Source: Polluticaenibacter yanchengensis (lineage in GTDB: Bacteria > Bacteroidota > Bacteroidia > Chitinophagales > Chitinophagaceae). From it: 41,263 bases of DNA. Of this stretch, positions 8,463 through 17,300 are shown one piece after another (position 1 is the stretch's first letter; each line of letters opens with the position of its first letter). The notes below the pieces were generated by a model that saw nothing but the letters and a program-made list of their open reading frames with translations, searched no databases and was not told the origin of the DNA. A program made the translations under genes and the position numbers. Where the stretch lies: NCBI GenBank assembly GCA_027854065.1, contig JAQGEF010000033.1, forward strand, positions 1-41,263, in the 5' to 3' direction.

Positions 8463-9908
8463 ATGAAAAAGATAAGTTTAATAGTCGTTGCAGGTTTATT
8501 AGTTCTATCAGCAGCAGCTCAAAAAGAAAAAGCCAGTAAGGGACAAATCTTTTATGACATTACCCAAAAGGGAACTGATGCTCAGAAAGATTCCTTAAAA
8601 CAGGTATTAATCGACAATGCGAAACTAGATACCAAAGAGGAAGATTTACAATTGTCCTATAATTTCCTGAACACTTTAAAAGCAAATGATGAGGCTAAAG
8701 TGGTTGAGAAAAAGATTGTAAAACTATATCCAAAAGGTAAGTTTGTACGTCAGCAGGAAATAAGCAAGTTTCACGAAATAGAAACTTTAAAAGATAAAGA
8801 AAAGGCTTTTAACACCATTCTTAAGAAGTTCCCTATAGAAAAATTTCCAGGTGATGAAATTGTTTATGACTATGCTGTTTCATCATTGGCAAGACAATTT
8901 GCGAATGAAGGTAATAAAGAAAAAGCATTACATTATTTATCACTAATGAAAGAAGAGTTCTGGAAAGCACAAGGTGATATTCCTGTGGCTACAGAATTTT
9001 TAAAGCAGGGCGATACTGCTGCGGCATTGCCACTTATTAAGGCTAGTATTACGTCCGCTTTAAAATTCATTAAAGGTGATGTACAGGATAATAAAGCAAA
9101 ATTTGCAGGTGTAGGCTATCCGGGCTATGTTGGGCAATATGCCAATATTCTTATAGCACAAGGCAAATACGAAGAAGCATTACAACAAATAGAGGAAGCA
9201 AAGAAAATTGTACCGGAGCGTTCAGAGGATTTTTTACCGTCCTATGCAAAGGCATTACAAAATGTTAATCGCCATTTAGAAGCGTTTAATGCATATAGTA
9301 CTTTATATCGTAAAGGGCAGTTTCACTATTACGAACCTATTGCTGATCTGTATGTAAAACTCAATAAAAGTAATACCGGTTTAGAAGGCTACGTGGATGA
9401 CATGAAGGCGACTTTAAACGAAAACATTAAAAGACATTTAGAAAGCATTATTACAGACAAAGAAACGCCAGCTTTTAAGTTGAGAAATTTAAAAGGAGAG
9501 ATTGTTAATTCTAAAGATTTGTTAGGCAAAGTGGTTGTTTTAGATTTTTGGGCTACCTGGTGCCAGCCATGTATCCGTTCTTTTCCGGGCATGCAGTTAG
9601 CGGTTAAAAAATACGAAAACGATCATGATGTTGTATTCCTGTTTTTAGATACCTGGGAGCGTGGCACTGATTATGAGCAAAAAGTGAATGATTTTATTAC
9701 AAAAAATAAATACACTTTTAATGTGTTATTTGATGACGCTAAAACGGATGACAATATTGCTCCAAAATTCAACATCAGTGGCATACCTGCTAAGTTTGTA
9801 ATAGATAAAAAAGGTAAGACCAGGTTTTTCCTTACAGGTTCATCTCCTTACCCGGATTATATTTTACTGGAGCTGACACAGATGATTGAAAGGGCGAAAA
9901 AAGGTTAA
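8463..9908 (+). CDS. TlpA-type periplasmic thioredoxin-fold oxidoreductase with helical N-terminal region
   Basis: This is a thiol-disulfide exchange protein of 481 residues. A signal peptide ends SAAAQ, so the mature protein would start with Gln. Residues about 25-320 form a helical, TPR-like region (for example YANILIAQGKYEEALQQIEE). Residues about 335-478 are a TlpA/thioredoxin domain with WCQPC (366-370) as the active site and the SGIPAKFVID loop supplying the cis-proline. Such proteins reduce disulfides of exported proteins or cytochromes; in SusC/SusD loci they may assist breakdown or assembly of exported proteins. It sits 243 bases after the PKD-like gene, on the same strand, separated by the GC-rich repeat. 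It could be read from the operon or its own promoter; a clear promoter was not found. A strong terminator follows. Confidence 0.9.
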   Translation: MKKISLIVVAGLLVLSAAAQKEKASKGQIFYDITQKGTDAQKDSLKQVLIDNAKLDTKEEDLQLSYNFLNTLKANDEAKVVEKKIVKLYPKGKFVRQQEISKFHEIETLKDKEKAFNTILKKFPIEKFPGDEIVYDYAVSSLARQFANEGNKEKALHYLSLMKEEFWKAQGDIPVATEFLKQGDTAAALPLIKASITSALKFIKGDVQDNKAKFAGVGYPGYVGQYANILIAQGKYEEALQQIEEAKKIVPERSEDFLPSYAKALQNVNRHLEAFNAYSTLYRKGQFHYYEPIADLYVKLNKSNTGLEGYVDDMKATLNENIKRHLESIITDKETPAFKLRNLKGEIVNSKDLLGKVVVLDFWATWCQPCIRSFPGMQLAVKKYENDHDVVFLFLDTWERGTDYEQKVNDFITKNKYTFNVLFDDAKTDDNIAPKFNISGIPAKFVIDKKGKTRFFLTGSSPYPDYILLELTQMIERAKKG

Positions 9909-9942
9909 GTTAACTAACGCCTATTTTGCCTTAAAGGATCAC

Positions 9943-9985
9943 ATAAAGAACGCCCCTTGTATAAGTATCAAGTGGCGTTCTTTAT
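9943..9985 (+). terminator. Rho-independent terminator of the uptake locus
   Basis: ATAAAGAACGCC (9943-9954) pairs with GGCGTTCTTTAT (9974-9985), with an extra inner CTTG/CAAG pairing. The stem ends in a T-rich tail and lies 35 bases after the thioredoxin stop codon. It marks the end of the 948-9908 locus. Confidence 0.75.
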
Positions 9986-10104
9986 TTAAGAGCTCATTTT
10001 GAAGAGCGAACCTGAGCTTGATCTATCAAAAATCATTGGATAGAATATGATGCCTCTTATTAAAAAAGTGTCTGAAATCGGCCAATTTTAAACAGATCTG
10101 TCCG

Positions 10105-10215
10105 GTTTATATTCTACCGCCGAATGGCTGCGGTGGACAGCAGGCGACGGCTGCAAGCCGGCGGTGCGGAGCTTTAGCGGAGCACGGCACCCTGCAGTAC
10201 GCCGGACAAAAGCCC
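10105..10215 (-). repeat. GC-rich dispersed repeat, copy B
   Basis: This block is rich in G and C amid AT-rich sequence. Its minus strand starts GCTTTTGTCCGGCGT (10199-10213), a 15-base exact match to 39930-39944 of copy D. Its interior diverges from the other copies but has the same style of self-complementary pieces (GTGCGGAGC with GCGGAGCAC-like arms). It is a more distant relative of copies A, C and D. Confidence 0.5.
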
Positions 10216-10353
10216 AATAGTATTATCCACGTTCACAGCCCCAAATAATAAAAAAATCTTGAAAAATATAGAAAAAACAAGACTTTATACTAAATTTTCA
10301 TGAAATTTTATCAATAAATTATTTGGTTACCTACAATATTCAGCTTTTTTATA

Positions 10354-10361
10354 TACTTTTG
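10354..10361 (+). promoter_or_regulatory. Likely fusA promoter -7 box
   Basis: TACTTTTG matches the Bacteroidota -7 consensus TAnnTTTG and is followed by a start region GCGCCC. A TTTG at 10322-10325 is 28 bases upstream, farther than the usual spacing, so the -33 part is poor. It would give a 5' leader of about 75 bases for fusA. Confidence 0.45.
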
Positions 10362-10442
10362 CGCCCTAAATTTAGCCGTTACACTGTACAGGTGATGACT
10401 GCTATTTTTATAAAGCAAATAAATAAATAGTCAAATATTTTT

Positions 10443-12596
10443 ATGGCCGATTTAAAATTTCAAAGAAACTTTGGTATTGCCGCACACATCGATGCCGGTA
10501 AGACCACTACTACAGAGCGTATTTTACGCTATACCGGTATGATTCACCGTACAGGTGAAGTACACGACGGTGGTGCTACTACCGACTGGATGGAACAAGA
10601 AAAAGAGCGCGGTATCACCATTACATCGGCTGCCGTAAGCTGTCAGTGGCAGTTCCCAACAGTATTGGGTACGCCAAATGCTGACTCTAAAAAATACTAT
10701 TTCAACATTATCGATACTCCGGGTCACGTGGATTTTACCGTAGAGGTAGAACGTTCTATGCGTGTATTGGATGGTTTGATCGCTTTATTCAGCGCGGTTG
10801 ATGGTGTAGAACCACAATCTGAAACTGTATGGCGCCAGGCTAACCGTTACGGTGTACCTCGTATCGGTTTCGTTAATAAAATGGACCGTTCAGGTGCTGA
10901 CTTCCTTAACGTAGTTAAGCAGGTTCGCGAAATGTTAGGTTCTAAAGCAGTGCCTTTACAATTACCTATCGGTGCAGAAGATAATTTCCTTGGTGTGGTT
11001 GATTTAATTACATTAAAAGGTATTATCTGGGATGCAGAAACTGAAGGTATGACTTATAAAGAAGTTCCTATTCCGGCTGATATGGTGGATGAAGTGAACG
11101 ACTGGAGAGCTCAGTTAGTTGAAGCGGTTGCTGAATACGATGACCAGTTAATGGAAAAATTCTTTGAAGATCCTAACAGTATCTCTGAAGATGAAATTCA
11201 TGCTGCTGTACGTAAAGCAACATTAGACCTTAGCATTGTGCCTATGATGTGTGGTTCTTCTTTCAAAAACAAAGGTGTACAAACTGCATTGGATGCGGTA
11301 TGTCGTTACCTGCCTTCTCCGGTAGATATTCCGGATACAGTTGGTACTGATCCTAACACCGGTGCTGAAATTACCCGTAAAGCGGATGTAAAAGAACCAT
11401 TTGCGGCTTTAGCTTTCAAAATCATGACTGACCCGTTTGTAGGTCGTTTAGCTTTCTTCCGTTGTTATAGCGGTCGCTTAGATGCAGGTTCTTACGTATT
11501 AAACGTACGTTCAGGTAAGAAAGAGCGTATCAGCCGTATCATGAAAATGTTTGCGAACAAACAAAACCCTGTAGATTTCATCGAAGCTGGTGATATCGCA
11601 GCAGCGGTTGGTTTTAAAGAGATCAAAACCGGTGATACTTTATCTGATGAAGCACATCCGATCACTCTTGAAAACATGTTCATCCCTGAACCGGTAATCG
11701 CTATCGCGATTGAGCCAAAAACTCAGGCTGACGTGGATAAAATGGGTATGGCGATTGCTAAATTAGTAGAAGAAGATCCTACCTTACGTGTAAATACTGA
11801 CGAAGATACCGGTCAAACCATCCTTCGTGGTATGGGTGAGCTTCACCTGGAGATCATCATCGACCGTATGCGTCGTGAGTTTAAAGTAGAGGTTAACCAG
11901 GGTGCACCAATGGTGGCTTATAAAGAGGCTTTCTCTGCTACGATCGAACACCGTGAAACATTGAAAAAACAATCCGGTGGTCGTGGTAAATATGCGGATA
12001 TCGTATTCGAGATCGGACCTGTTGATGAAGAATGGCAAAAAGAGAACCCGGATAAAACCTTCCAGTTTGTAAACAACATTGTGGGTGGTTCTATTCCTCG
12101 TGAATTTATCCCTGCTATTCAGAAAGGTTTCGAAAACAGCATGGGTACAGGTGTATTAGCAGCTTACCCGGTTGTAAACATGAAGATCAGAATATTCGAC
12201 GGTGGTTTCCACGCGGTTGACTCCGATGCAATGTCTTTCGAATTGTGTGCTAAGCAAGGTTTCCGTAAAGCGGGTGCTAAAGCAAAACCACAATTATTAG
12301 AGCCGATCATGAAAGTTGAGGTTATCACTCCTGATCAATACATGGGTGATGTATCTGGTGACTTGAACCGTCGTCGTGGTATGATGGAAGGTATGGACAC
12401 TCGTAACAATGCACAGGTTATTAAAGCTAAAGTGCCATTGAGCGAAATGTTCGGTTACGTAACTCAATTACGTTCATTATCTTCTGGTCGTGCGGCTTCT
12501 ACAATGGAATTCAGCCACTACGCTCCTGCTCCAAGCAATATTGCTGAAGCGGTGATAGCTAAGAACAAAGGTAAATTGGCTGTTGACGAAGATTAA
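10443..12596 (+). CDS. fusA: Translation elongation factor G
   Basis: This is the ribosomal translocase GTPase, cytosolic, 717 residues. All GTPase motifs are visible: AHIDAGKTT (14-22), RGITI (56-60), DTPGH (91-95) and NKMD (145-148). Domains II-V follow, with GMGELHLEIIIDRMRREFKV (about domain III) and the C-terminal SLSSGRAASTMEFSHYAP. Between the switch region and DTPGH there is an insertion of about a dozen residues (near 70-86, QWQFPTVLGTPNADSK) compared with E. coli EF-G. The gene stands alone rather than beside rpsL, rpsG or tuf. Codon choice looks more restricted than in its neighbours, as expected for a highly expressed gene. A paralogue elsewhere in the genome cannot be excluded, but the motifs are those of the working EF-G. 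Confidence 0.97.
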   Translation: MADLKFQRNFGIAAHIDAGKTTTTERILRYTGMIHRTGEVHDGGATTDWMEQEKERGITITSAAVSCQWQFPTVLGTPNADSKKYYFNIIDTPGHVDFTVEVERSMRVLDGLIALFSAVDGVEPQSETVWRQANRYGVPRIGFVNKMDRSGADFLNVVKQVREMLGSKAVPLQLPIGAEDNFLGVVDLITLKGIIWDAETEGMTYKEVPIPADMVDEVNDWRAQLVEAVAEYDDQLMEKFFEDPNSISEDEIHAAVRKATLDLSIVPMMCGSSFKNKGVQTALDAVCRYLPSPVDIPDTVGTDPNTGAEITRKADVKEPFAALAFKIMTDPFVGRLAFFRCYSGRLDAGSYVLNVRSGKKERISRIMKMFANKQNPVDFIEAGDIAAAVGFKEIKTGDTLSDEAHPITLENMFIPEPVIAIAIEPKTQADVDKMGMAIAKLVEEDPTLRVNTDEDTGQTILRGMGELHLEIIIDRMRREFKVEVNQGAPMVAYKEAFSATIEHRETLKKQSGGRGKYADIVFEIGPVDEEWQKENPDKTFQFVNNIVGGSIPREFIPAIQKGFENSMGTGVLAAYPVVNMKIRIFDGGFHAVDSDAMSFELCAKQGFRKAGAKAKPQLLEPIMKVEVITPDQYMGDVSGDLNRRRGMMEGMDTRNNAQVIKAKVPLSEMFGYVTQLRSLSSGRAASTMEFSHYAPAPSNIAEAVIAKNKGKLAVDED

Positions 12597-12621
12597 TTTC
12601 TTACCAGACAGTAATTCATAT

Positions 12622-12655
12622 AAAAATACCAATGCAAATGCATTGGTATTTTTTT
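12622..12655 (+). terminator. Terminator of fusA
   Basis: AAAAATACCAATGC pairs with GCATTGGTATTTTT around a very small loop and is followed by a T-run, about 25 bases after the fusA stop codon. This is a typical rho-independent terminator, and it may also work on the opposite strand. Confidence 0.8.
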
Positions 12656-12702
12656 GTTTGCTATCAGTTCAAGTCAGATTCTTATAACCTCCGGGCTTAT
12701 AA

Positions 12703-12757
12703 ACTTTTTTATTGAGTCACCGGATTTGCTACTATTAAGCATCGTTGTGTCACTCCC
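12703..12757 (-). repeat. 55-bp dispersed repeat, copy 2
   Basis: Read on the minus strand it starts GGGAGTGACACAACGATG, then CTTAATAGTAG, and ends GACTCAATAAAAAAGT. It aligns end to end with copy 1 at 496-550. It lies in the spacer between fusA and the convergent cyclotransferase gene. Confidence 0.7.
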
Positions 12758-12807
12758 TTTTACCGTATTTTTTCTATTGAGCATTTAAGTCAATCCATTC
12801 TCGTGAA

Positions 12808-13641
12808 CTAATTATCAAACTTCACTTCGAACAATTTCGGCCAGTATTTTCCTGTAATAAAAATCCTGTTTTGTGCACTATCATATGCAATCCCATTCAA
12901 TACTTCCGGTGCTTTCTCATCAAACATTGACAATGGTGGAATGCCTGTTTTAGCTCTCAGGTCGGACAGATCTATAATACCGATTACATGGCCATTATCC
13001 GGGTCTATTTTAATGATTTTATCAGTTTGCCACACATTCGCATAAATGAATCCTTTTATCATTTCCAGTTCATTTATATTAGCCACCGGCCCGTACTGAT
13101 TAGTAACTCCTACCCTTTTTACTTCCTGGAATGTTTCAGGATTTACAAAAAAGAGATTACTGCTACCATTACTGATGATCAAATCCTTACCGTTATTTGT
13201 AATGCCCCAGCCTTCCCCGAATGTATACGGAAACTTGTTTACCAGTTTTAATGTTTTGGCATCATATACAAAACATAATTCTTCCTGGTAGGTCAGCTGG
13301 TAAATTTTACCATTCAACTGTGTACAGCCTTCCCCAAAATACGCTTTATCCAACTCTGTTTTTTCCAGGACTTTGCCAGTAGTAATATCGGTGTAACGGA
13401 TATCGCTTTCCCCGTGTTGCCCGGCACTTTCAAGCATTTTGCCATCGCCTGCGTACTCCAGTCCTTGTGTAAAATTGCCGCCATCCCTTGGGAAAGTACT
13501 TACAATAGCGTAGGAGATATTTTTGGGTGTCAAATCCACTTCTTCGGCAGGTATTTTATCTGCCGGTTTATCAGTCTTTCCTCCAAAATCACAGGCATAA
13601 AAACCAATCGCTAATATTGATACAAATAATAACTTTTTCAT
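12808..13641 (-). CDS. Glutaminyl-peptide cyclotransferase, lipoprotein
   Basis: This enzyme of the Glu_cyclase_2 family converts an N-terminal Gln of exported proteins to pyroglutamate. The mature part is a beta-propeller with FTQGLEY, the FGEGCTQLNGKIYQLTYQE block, and ELEMIKGFIYANVWQTDKI, all hallmarks of the family. I chose the Met at 13641 as start because it begins MKKLLFVSILAIGFYACD, a clear lipoprotein signal with the Cys at YAC. The frame could extend to 13737, but those residues show no export signal. The protein would sit in the periplasm or on a membrane. A TATCTTCG box (minus strand, 13658-13665) may be its promoter. It is a single-gene unit convergent with fusA. Confidence 0.88.
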   Translation of the reverse strand: MKKLLFVSILAIGFYACDFGGKTDKPADKIPAEEVDLTPKNISYAIVSTFPRDGGNFTQGLEYAGDGKMLESAGQHGESDIRYTDITTGKVLEKTELDKAYFGEGCTQLNGKIYQLTYQEELCFVYDAKTLKLVNKFPYTFGEGWGITNNGKDLIISNGSSNLFFVNPETFQEVKRVGVTNQYGPVANINELEMIKGFIYANVWQTDKIIKIDPDNGHVIGIIDLSDLRAKTGIPPLSMFDEKAPEVLNGIAYDSAQNRIFITGKYWPKLFEVKFDN

Positions 13642-13657
13642 TATAATAGAATTGCTA

Positions 13658-13665
13658 CGAAGATA
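13658..13665 (-). promoter_or_regulatory. Possible -7 box of the cyclotransferase gene
   Basis: The minus strand reads TATCTTCG, one base from TAnnTTTG, placed so that transcription would start about 10 bases before the chosen start codon. No convincing -33 TTTG was found. It fits the start at 13641 rather than the upstream start at 13737. Confidence 0.35.
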
Positions 13666-13885
13666 ATAAATAGTAAGTAGTTGTAAGTTAGAGGACAATA
13701 GATATAATCGGTGGAAACTGTTGATAGCTTGAGGCAACTATATCTAACTACTTTGAGTAATTGGGTAATACAAGTACCAGTGACTTACAGGATATAAATC
13801 ACAAGTTTTATACGTAAGACTTTCGAAAGCGGCAGTAACAGCAGAGCACAGACCAAATGCCTGCACTAGTTCGGGAATTGCGGCA

Positions 13886-14302
13886 TTATGGGAAATAATA
13901 TAGCCCAATAAGATTTTTAGTAGTATATAAACGATAATGAAAGCGTTTGGTGAATTTTATTTTTGTATCACCCCAATAACGACTTCTAATAACATGCAAA
14001 TAGCTAGCATGCCCGACTAACGGCTCTCCCACAACTTTTATCGTATCGCTACCTTTGTTACCAAAAGTAAAATTATAATACCCACCTTTTTTCAGCTCTT
14101 TGAAATGAGTTTCTCCAACTTCTACTTTCTTAGAAACAATTTTAAATAAAGAATCATTTCGTTTAGCATGTATTACATAATAATCGCCTGACATCTTAAT
14201 TTTTAAAATTTTATACAAAGAGTCAGACATTTCGATAGCATGAACTTCTATAAACGAAAATATTAAAACTAAAAATAATATAAAATGTTTTCCTGTACTC
14301 AT
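13886..14302 (-). CDS. Small secreted protein of unknown function; candidate immunity protein of the RHS locus
   Basis: This 138-residue protein has an N-terminal export signal (about residues 6-22, ending EVHA). A beta-rich body follows with YYVIHAKRNDSLFKIVSKKV, a pattern I associate with small periplasmic Bacteroidota proteins near RHS genes, although I cannot search for it. The C-terminal half is basic and aromatic (RFHYRLYTTKNLIGLYYF). It starts nine bases after the stop of the giant RHS gene and is the last gene of that operon, the classic place for an immunity gene. It is very AT-rich: by hand count 14 G/C in the 60 bases at 14221-14280. Export would fit protection against a toxin acting in the periplasm. 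The immunity role is inference. Confidence 0.6.
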   Translation of the reverse strand: MSTGKHFILFLVLIFSFIEVHAIEMSDSLYKILKIKMSGDYYVIHAKRNDSLFKIVSKKVEVGETHFKELKKGGYYNFTFGNKGSDTIKVVGEPLVGHASYLHVIRSRYWGDTKIKFTKRFHYRLYTTKNLIGLYYFP

Positions 14303-14311
14303 AAACCAACA

Positions 14312-17300
14312 TTAAGGATATACCATTATTACATTTCCGTTACTCGTAACTTCTACTCTTGTTGCTCCTTTCACACTAGGGAGAGATGTTCCAGTTGCAT
14401 CCCAATACTTTTCTGTAATTACAGCGCCTTGATTGGGAGCTCGTCTGTGTGCTTTATTGTAGACACTCCCTTTTTGACCAGCAGATGGTGATGATACCCC
14501 TTTTTTTAATGATATCAAACCTCCCTCATACGACTCAAGCGTTTCATGCAGCATCCCCGTTCCGCTGTTTCCATTAGCGGCATCCATTGCTCCTAAAACA
14601 TCTGGATTAACCCGTTGATCTGTAGTTACTATAGTCTTAACTGTGTAAATCTCAGCGGGTTCCGTTTCTCCACCCCATCCTCCTTCACTATAATCATAAT
14701 CAGTAACTCTTGATTCTGTACCAATAGTATTGCCCATAAATGAGCCACCTGTCATCAACATTGGTCCGTCAGGACTTGCTATAGTTTTAGAACCATCTGC
14801 AGTAATATTTACTTTCACGTCCTGGTTTCGAGTTGCTTCTAAAAGCTTTTTGTCGCTTTTGGTTTTGGCTTCTCCCGATGCAGTAACTTTACCAGTCTCC
14901 GCATTTCTTGATAGGCTTAAACTAGTCGATTGTTCTAGTTGTTTAAAAGCGTCTTCAGCTTTATCTCCATTAATAAAGACTTCTGCTCTCATCCCATCAG
15001 GATCTATAAACCTAATCGGATTATCAAAAGTATAATTATAAGGTGACCACCTACGCATCTGATCACTCAATGGATCCAGCACATGCCATCTTCCTATTTG
15101 TGCATCATACATTCTCGCGCCATAATCTAACCAGTCTAAACCTGAGCCATTTTCGAACTCATTGCGTTGTTCTTCCTTACCGTTGTATTTAAACTTGTTA
15201 TCCGCAATTCCATTCATGGCCTTACTACTGATTCCCGCCATTGATAATCCAAATGGATAATAATGAGTCTCTTCCAATAAAGGTCCAGGGGTATGGATCA
15301 CCTGTACATTATCAAAAAACACATAATGCTCACTCTCGTTGCTTACATACACAAAGATATAACCATTCTGCGGTACTTCAATATTCTGTAAATCCGTATG
15401 ATTATAGACCATACCATTGCCCTGCGTCGCACTGGAACCACTGCCTACTGCCTTGAACTGCTCATCGAACAGGATATAATTGATATAAGCTTTGGGTACT
15501 GAAGTGGGTGCTCCTCCTCCCCGTATTAACGAAGTAGGGAAAATTCCTGTATTGGTCGTTGCAATTGAACTTTGCGTGACTCCTTTACTGCCGGCTACTC
15601 CTCCCGGCGCAAATACGACTCCGGCTAATATCGAAGCAGCATCTAATGCAGTTGATGGTGTATTGCTGACCAATGGCTTGTAATAGGATTTACCTAAAAT
15701 ATTCACATGGTCACCGGCCATCACTTTCATTAAAAACTGTAAGCCTAACGGACTGTCGTTATTATCGGTCTGGTACCACTTCTGAGAATAATCTGTACTT
15801 AGAGGACTTGTGAACTCAGGATAGTTATTGTTATGTGGTGGGTTGCCATTATGATTGGGGTAACTTTGTACATCGTTGTACATGGCAACAGCATACCCTT
15901 CGTCTATATTGTAAAACTTCTTCTCATGATTGACCATACTTTTAACATCAGGAGGATCTATTGAATACGTTCCTTCGAGTGTGGCTGCCGGATAAACTAC
16001 CTGACGACATTCGTCGGTCAATACCATTCTTACATTACCGAGATGGTCTTTTAGAAAATAATCAAAGGCGTATTTTTCACTATGGCTATGACTACAGATT
16101 TTCTCACTGATTCTGAAACGGCCTTCTTCATGACCCACAAACTCCTGTTTGCCATCCTGATAAACGACACCACCTGTATAATAGGTATATTTAACCGGAC
16201 GGGCATTCTCTGTAACAATCTTGGCGAGTTTACGGCCGGTGGCGTCATAGACGTAGTTAATCAGTCCTGTAGCACTTTTTACAATATACTCGGGAAGGTT
16301 CAGGTAGTTGTAACGGCCGATCTCGATCTGCTTATGTTTATCGATGGTCATATTGCCGTTGGGGTCATATATATAATGGTCTTCTGTTGTACTGGTATTG
16401 ACTTGCTTAAAATCACCCATCAATCCGCTGTTGGTGCTTGCTGCGCCATCGATTACTCTTGACAATCTGTTGCTGTAATTGGTATAGGTATATTCAAGTT
16501 TGTCTATTTCCACAGAGGTGCCGGTGCTCATTAAACCCCATTGGGTCATCTTTTTGATATTGCCGTTGTTGTCATAGGCGCCACCGGTAAAAATACCACC
16601 GGACCAGCTTCCCATAGACATATCAAATTTCACTTCATTATTGTCTGTAATGGTGCTTAAACTGTTTCCCTGTGCGTAATCGGCAAACAGGATCCGGTTG
16701 ACGTTATCGTAGCCATAGCCAAAACTCCTTACCGTATTTTCTCCGTCTCCACGGGTATGCCAGATCGTTCCAGCTATATTTCCGTTATGTTGATTGCTGC
16801 CAAAACCATGGGCATATTTTAAACTAAAACCGAACCAGCTACTGTTATGAGCGGTTGCTTCGATATTGGTATAGGATTCATTGATACCGGTGAGCCAGCC
16901 ACGGATATTATAACCATAGCGCTGACTTTCAAGGGCTGTTGTTGTGAGTAAAGCACTGTTATCGGTATTACGTTTCTGACCGACCTGTTTGTCTTTTAGC
17001 TGACCGAGCTTGTCGTAATTGTTACGGGTGATCACTCTTTGCTCTGCGGTGTTCGGACTGGACAGGGCATAGACTTCTTTTAATGCTCTTTTTAAATGGC
17101 CGGCGCCATCATATTCATTAATGGTGGCAATGGAATGGACTGCATTATTGGTTTCAGGATGGGTCAGCTTTTGTACAATGCTGACGGCCTTGCCTGTAAA
17201 GTCGTAACGGGTAGCTATAATATCAACATTGCCTTTGATACTGTGGTCCTGTACCTGTACAGGACGATACTTGTTGTCGTAATAGGTGACCTGGGTGGTC

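Larger units (their letters stand above)
9986..10442. other. Intergenic region ahead of fusA
   Basis: This stretch of about 450 bases carries no gene. It holds the GC-rich repeat copy B (10105-10215) and, near its right end, the likely fusA promoter at 10354 and an AT-rich leader of about 75 bases. Nothing else is recognisable. Confidence 0.5.

Noticed and set aside
13642..13737. 32-residue N-terminal extension of the glutaminyl cyclase
   Set aside because: It would hide the lipoprotein signal starting at 13641, and a promoter-like box lies within it.
16082..16462. 126-codon open frame on the plus strand inside the RHS gene
   Set aside because: It lies wholly opposite the RHS repeats, has no recognisable domain, and the opposite strand gives a complete YD-repeat protein.
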